Origin: Glandiceps talaboti
Taxonomy: Eukaryota > Hemichordata > Enteropneusta > Spengelidae
Direction of reading: 5' to 3'
NCBI RefSeq assembly: GCF_964340395.1
Contig: NC_135561.1
Location: 14,840,461-14,860,460 of the forward strand
Length of the DNA stretch: 20,000 bases
In this document: in pieces, positions 19,226 to 20,000 of the stretch
Layout of the letters: each line of letters opens with the position of its first letter
Numbering within the stretch: position 1 is the stretch's first letter
The notes under the pieces: generated by a model
The model's database searches: none
Seen by the model: only the letters and a program-made list of their open reading frames with translations
Told to the model about the DNA's origin: nothing
Program-made: the position numbers and the translations under genes

Positions 19226-19443
19226 TACATGTAATCATGAAGATCTTGAAAGAGTTTGAAGTAAGAGGCAGTTGTACTACTACTACTGGAATGTTTACAT
19301 TTCACTGTATCTGTAGAACCCTCTCAATTACAATTGTAACGAAGAAGGGTTCTAGGTCTGTTTATTGATGCTGAATCAGCTGAATTTGAAACCATATATT
19401 TATTATTATGATAATAAACGTAAAGAAGCCCTGCTATTTCGGT
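19226..19443. other. Unique spacer
   Basis: About 220 bp with a short (TAC)4 run near 19275. Nothing else is recognised. Confidence 0.5.
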
Positions 19444-19627
19444 TTCATTCATTCATTAATTCATTCATGCATGCATGCATTCATTCATTCATTCATTCAT
19501 TCATTCATTCATTCACCCATGACCACCCACTAATCCACAAACTAGTCCAGCCACTAATCCACCCACTCAACCACCCACTCATCCATCCATCCATCAATCT
19601 ACATGTACCATCTATCTACAAGCTGTC

Positions 19628-19658
<31 letters not shown>

Positions 19659-19680
19659 GCCTGCCTACCTGCCTGGACGT
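19444..19680. repeat. Tetranucleotide mosaic (ATTC, ATGC, CACC/CACT, ATCC, TCTA, CTGT, CTGC)
   Basis: (ATTC)n contains an (ATGC)3 block near 19468 and runs to about 19515. Imperfect CCAC/CACT-rich DNA follows, then (ATCC)n, TCTA, (CTGT)n (about 19624-19659) and (CTGC)/(CTAC). It is the same kind of cascade as at 6599 and 15319. The 122-codon frame across it is not a gene. Confidence 0.92.
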
Positions 19681-19690
19681 CTGCCAGCCG

Positions 19691-20000
19691 ATTGCCATTG
19701 TATTTGGTGGGGGACATTACTTTTGGTGTCTAGTTGGGAAATTGTTCAAAGCAGAATGATCGCATCACGGCTATGTGATTTGGGGAAGAAAATGTCATTT
19801 TTGGTCAAAACACTTAAACTCGAACACCACTGGACAGATTGGTCTGAAATTTGGTGGGAGCGTTCTTAGGGATGTGTAGATTAAGATTTGTTCATGATAT
19901 GATGATTCCATCAGTATTATGTAAATTGGGGCTAACAATTTGTCTTTTGGTCAAAAAATCTTTAATTCCAAAACTACTAAGCAGATTGGGCTGAAATTTA
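19691..20000. repeat. 146-147 bp tandem repeat, two units plus a third leaving the window
   Basis: Unit starts ATTGCCATTGTATTTGGTGG (19691), ATTGGTCTGAAATTTGGTGG (19838) and ATTGGGCTGAAATTTA (19984) are spaced 147 and 146 bp. The units also share TGTTCA, TTGGGG and TTTTGGTCAAAA near their 3' ends, and the phrase ending in CAGATTGG(T/G)CTGAAATTT. Similarity is moderate. The GATTGG-CTGAAATTTGG phrase is of a type common in dispersed invertebrate repeats, so this may be the edge of a larger repeat element. Confidence 0.85.

Overview
This is eukaryotic, almost certainly marine invertebrate, nuclear DNA. It is AT-rich, sparse in genes and crowded with long microsatellites, palindromic MITEs, a tRNA-derived SINE and short tandem arrays. 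There are no operons, ribosome binding sites or dense gene packing. The one recognisable gene is a metazoan-type BTB/kelch protein with a clear 3' splice site. The style fits a lophotrochozoan or an invertebrate deuterostome, but I cannot name the species from the sequence.

Layout. 1-990: unique AT-rich DNA. 997-1302: an older copy of a palindromic MITE. 1303-2870: intergenic DNA with a C12 run and a (TC)50 tract. 2877-6166, minus strand: one large coding exon of a BTB/kelch-like protein with a disordered N-terminal half of about 540 residues. 6167-9830: probably intron or upstream sequence of that gene, with tetranucleotide, (AT)37 and (CAA) repeats. 9838-10710: tetranucleotide tract, copy A of a dispersed repeat and a SINE. 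11806-12443: a compound GATA/CATA/CAGA array. 13172-13607: copy B of the dispersed repeat, now carrying large CA, TA, CATA and CAGA arrays. 15319-15732: a four-step tetranucleotide cascade. 15851-16196: a young, near-perfect copy of the same MITE flanked by TTAA. 17041-17126: a CA/CATA/CAGA array. 18010-18247: a 76-bp tandem repeat whose units fold into hairpins. 18798-19225: a degenerate array of about 106-128 bp period. 19444-19680: another tetranucleotide cascade. 19691-20000: the start of a 146-147 bp tandem array that leaves the window.

Main points. (1) The BTB/kelch reading frame is interrupted near its 3' end by a perfect 8-bp tandem duplication at 3069-3084. It creates a stop and shifts a further 63 codons, encoding what looks like the sixth kelch blade, out of frame. 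(2) The same exon is open upstream of its first Met to a good branch point, pyrimidine tract and AG at 6167-6199, so the true start is probably in an exon I cannot place. (3) Two copies of one palindromic MITE family show its decay. I found no other protein gene I would defend. The other long open frames are microsatellite translations or chance AT-rich frames.
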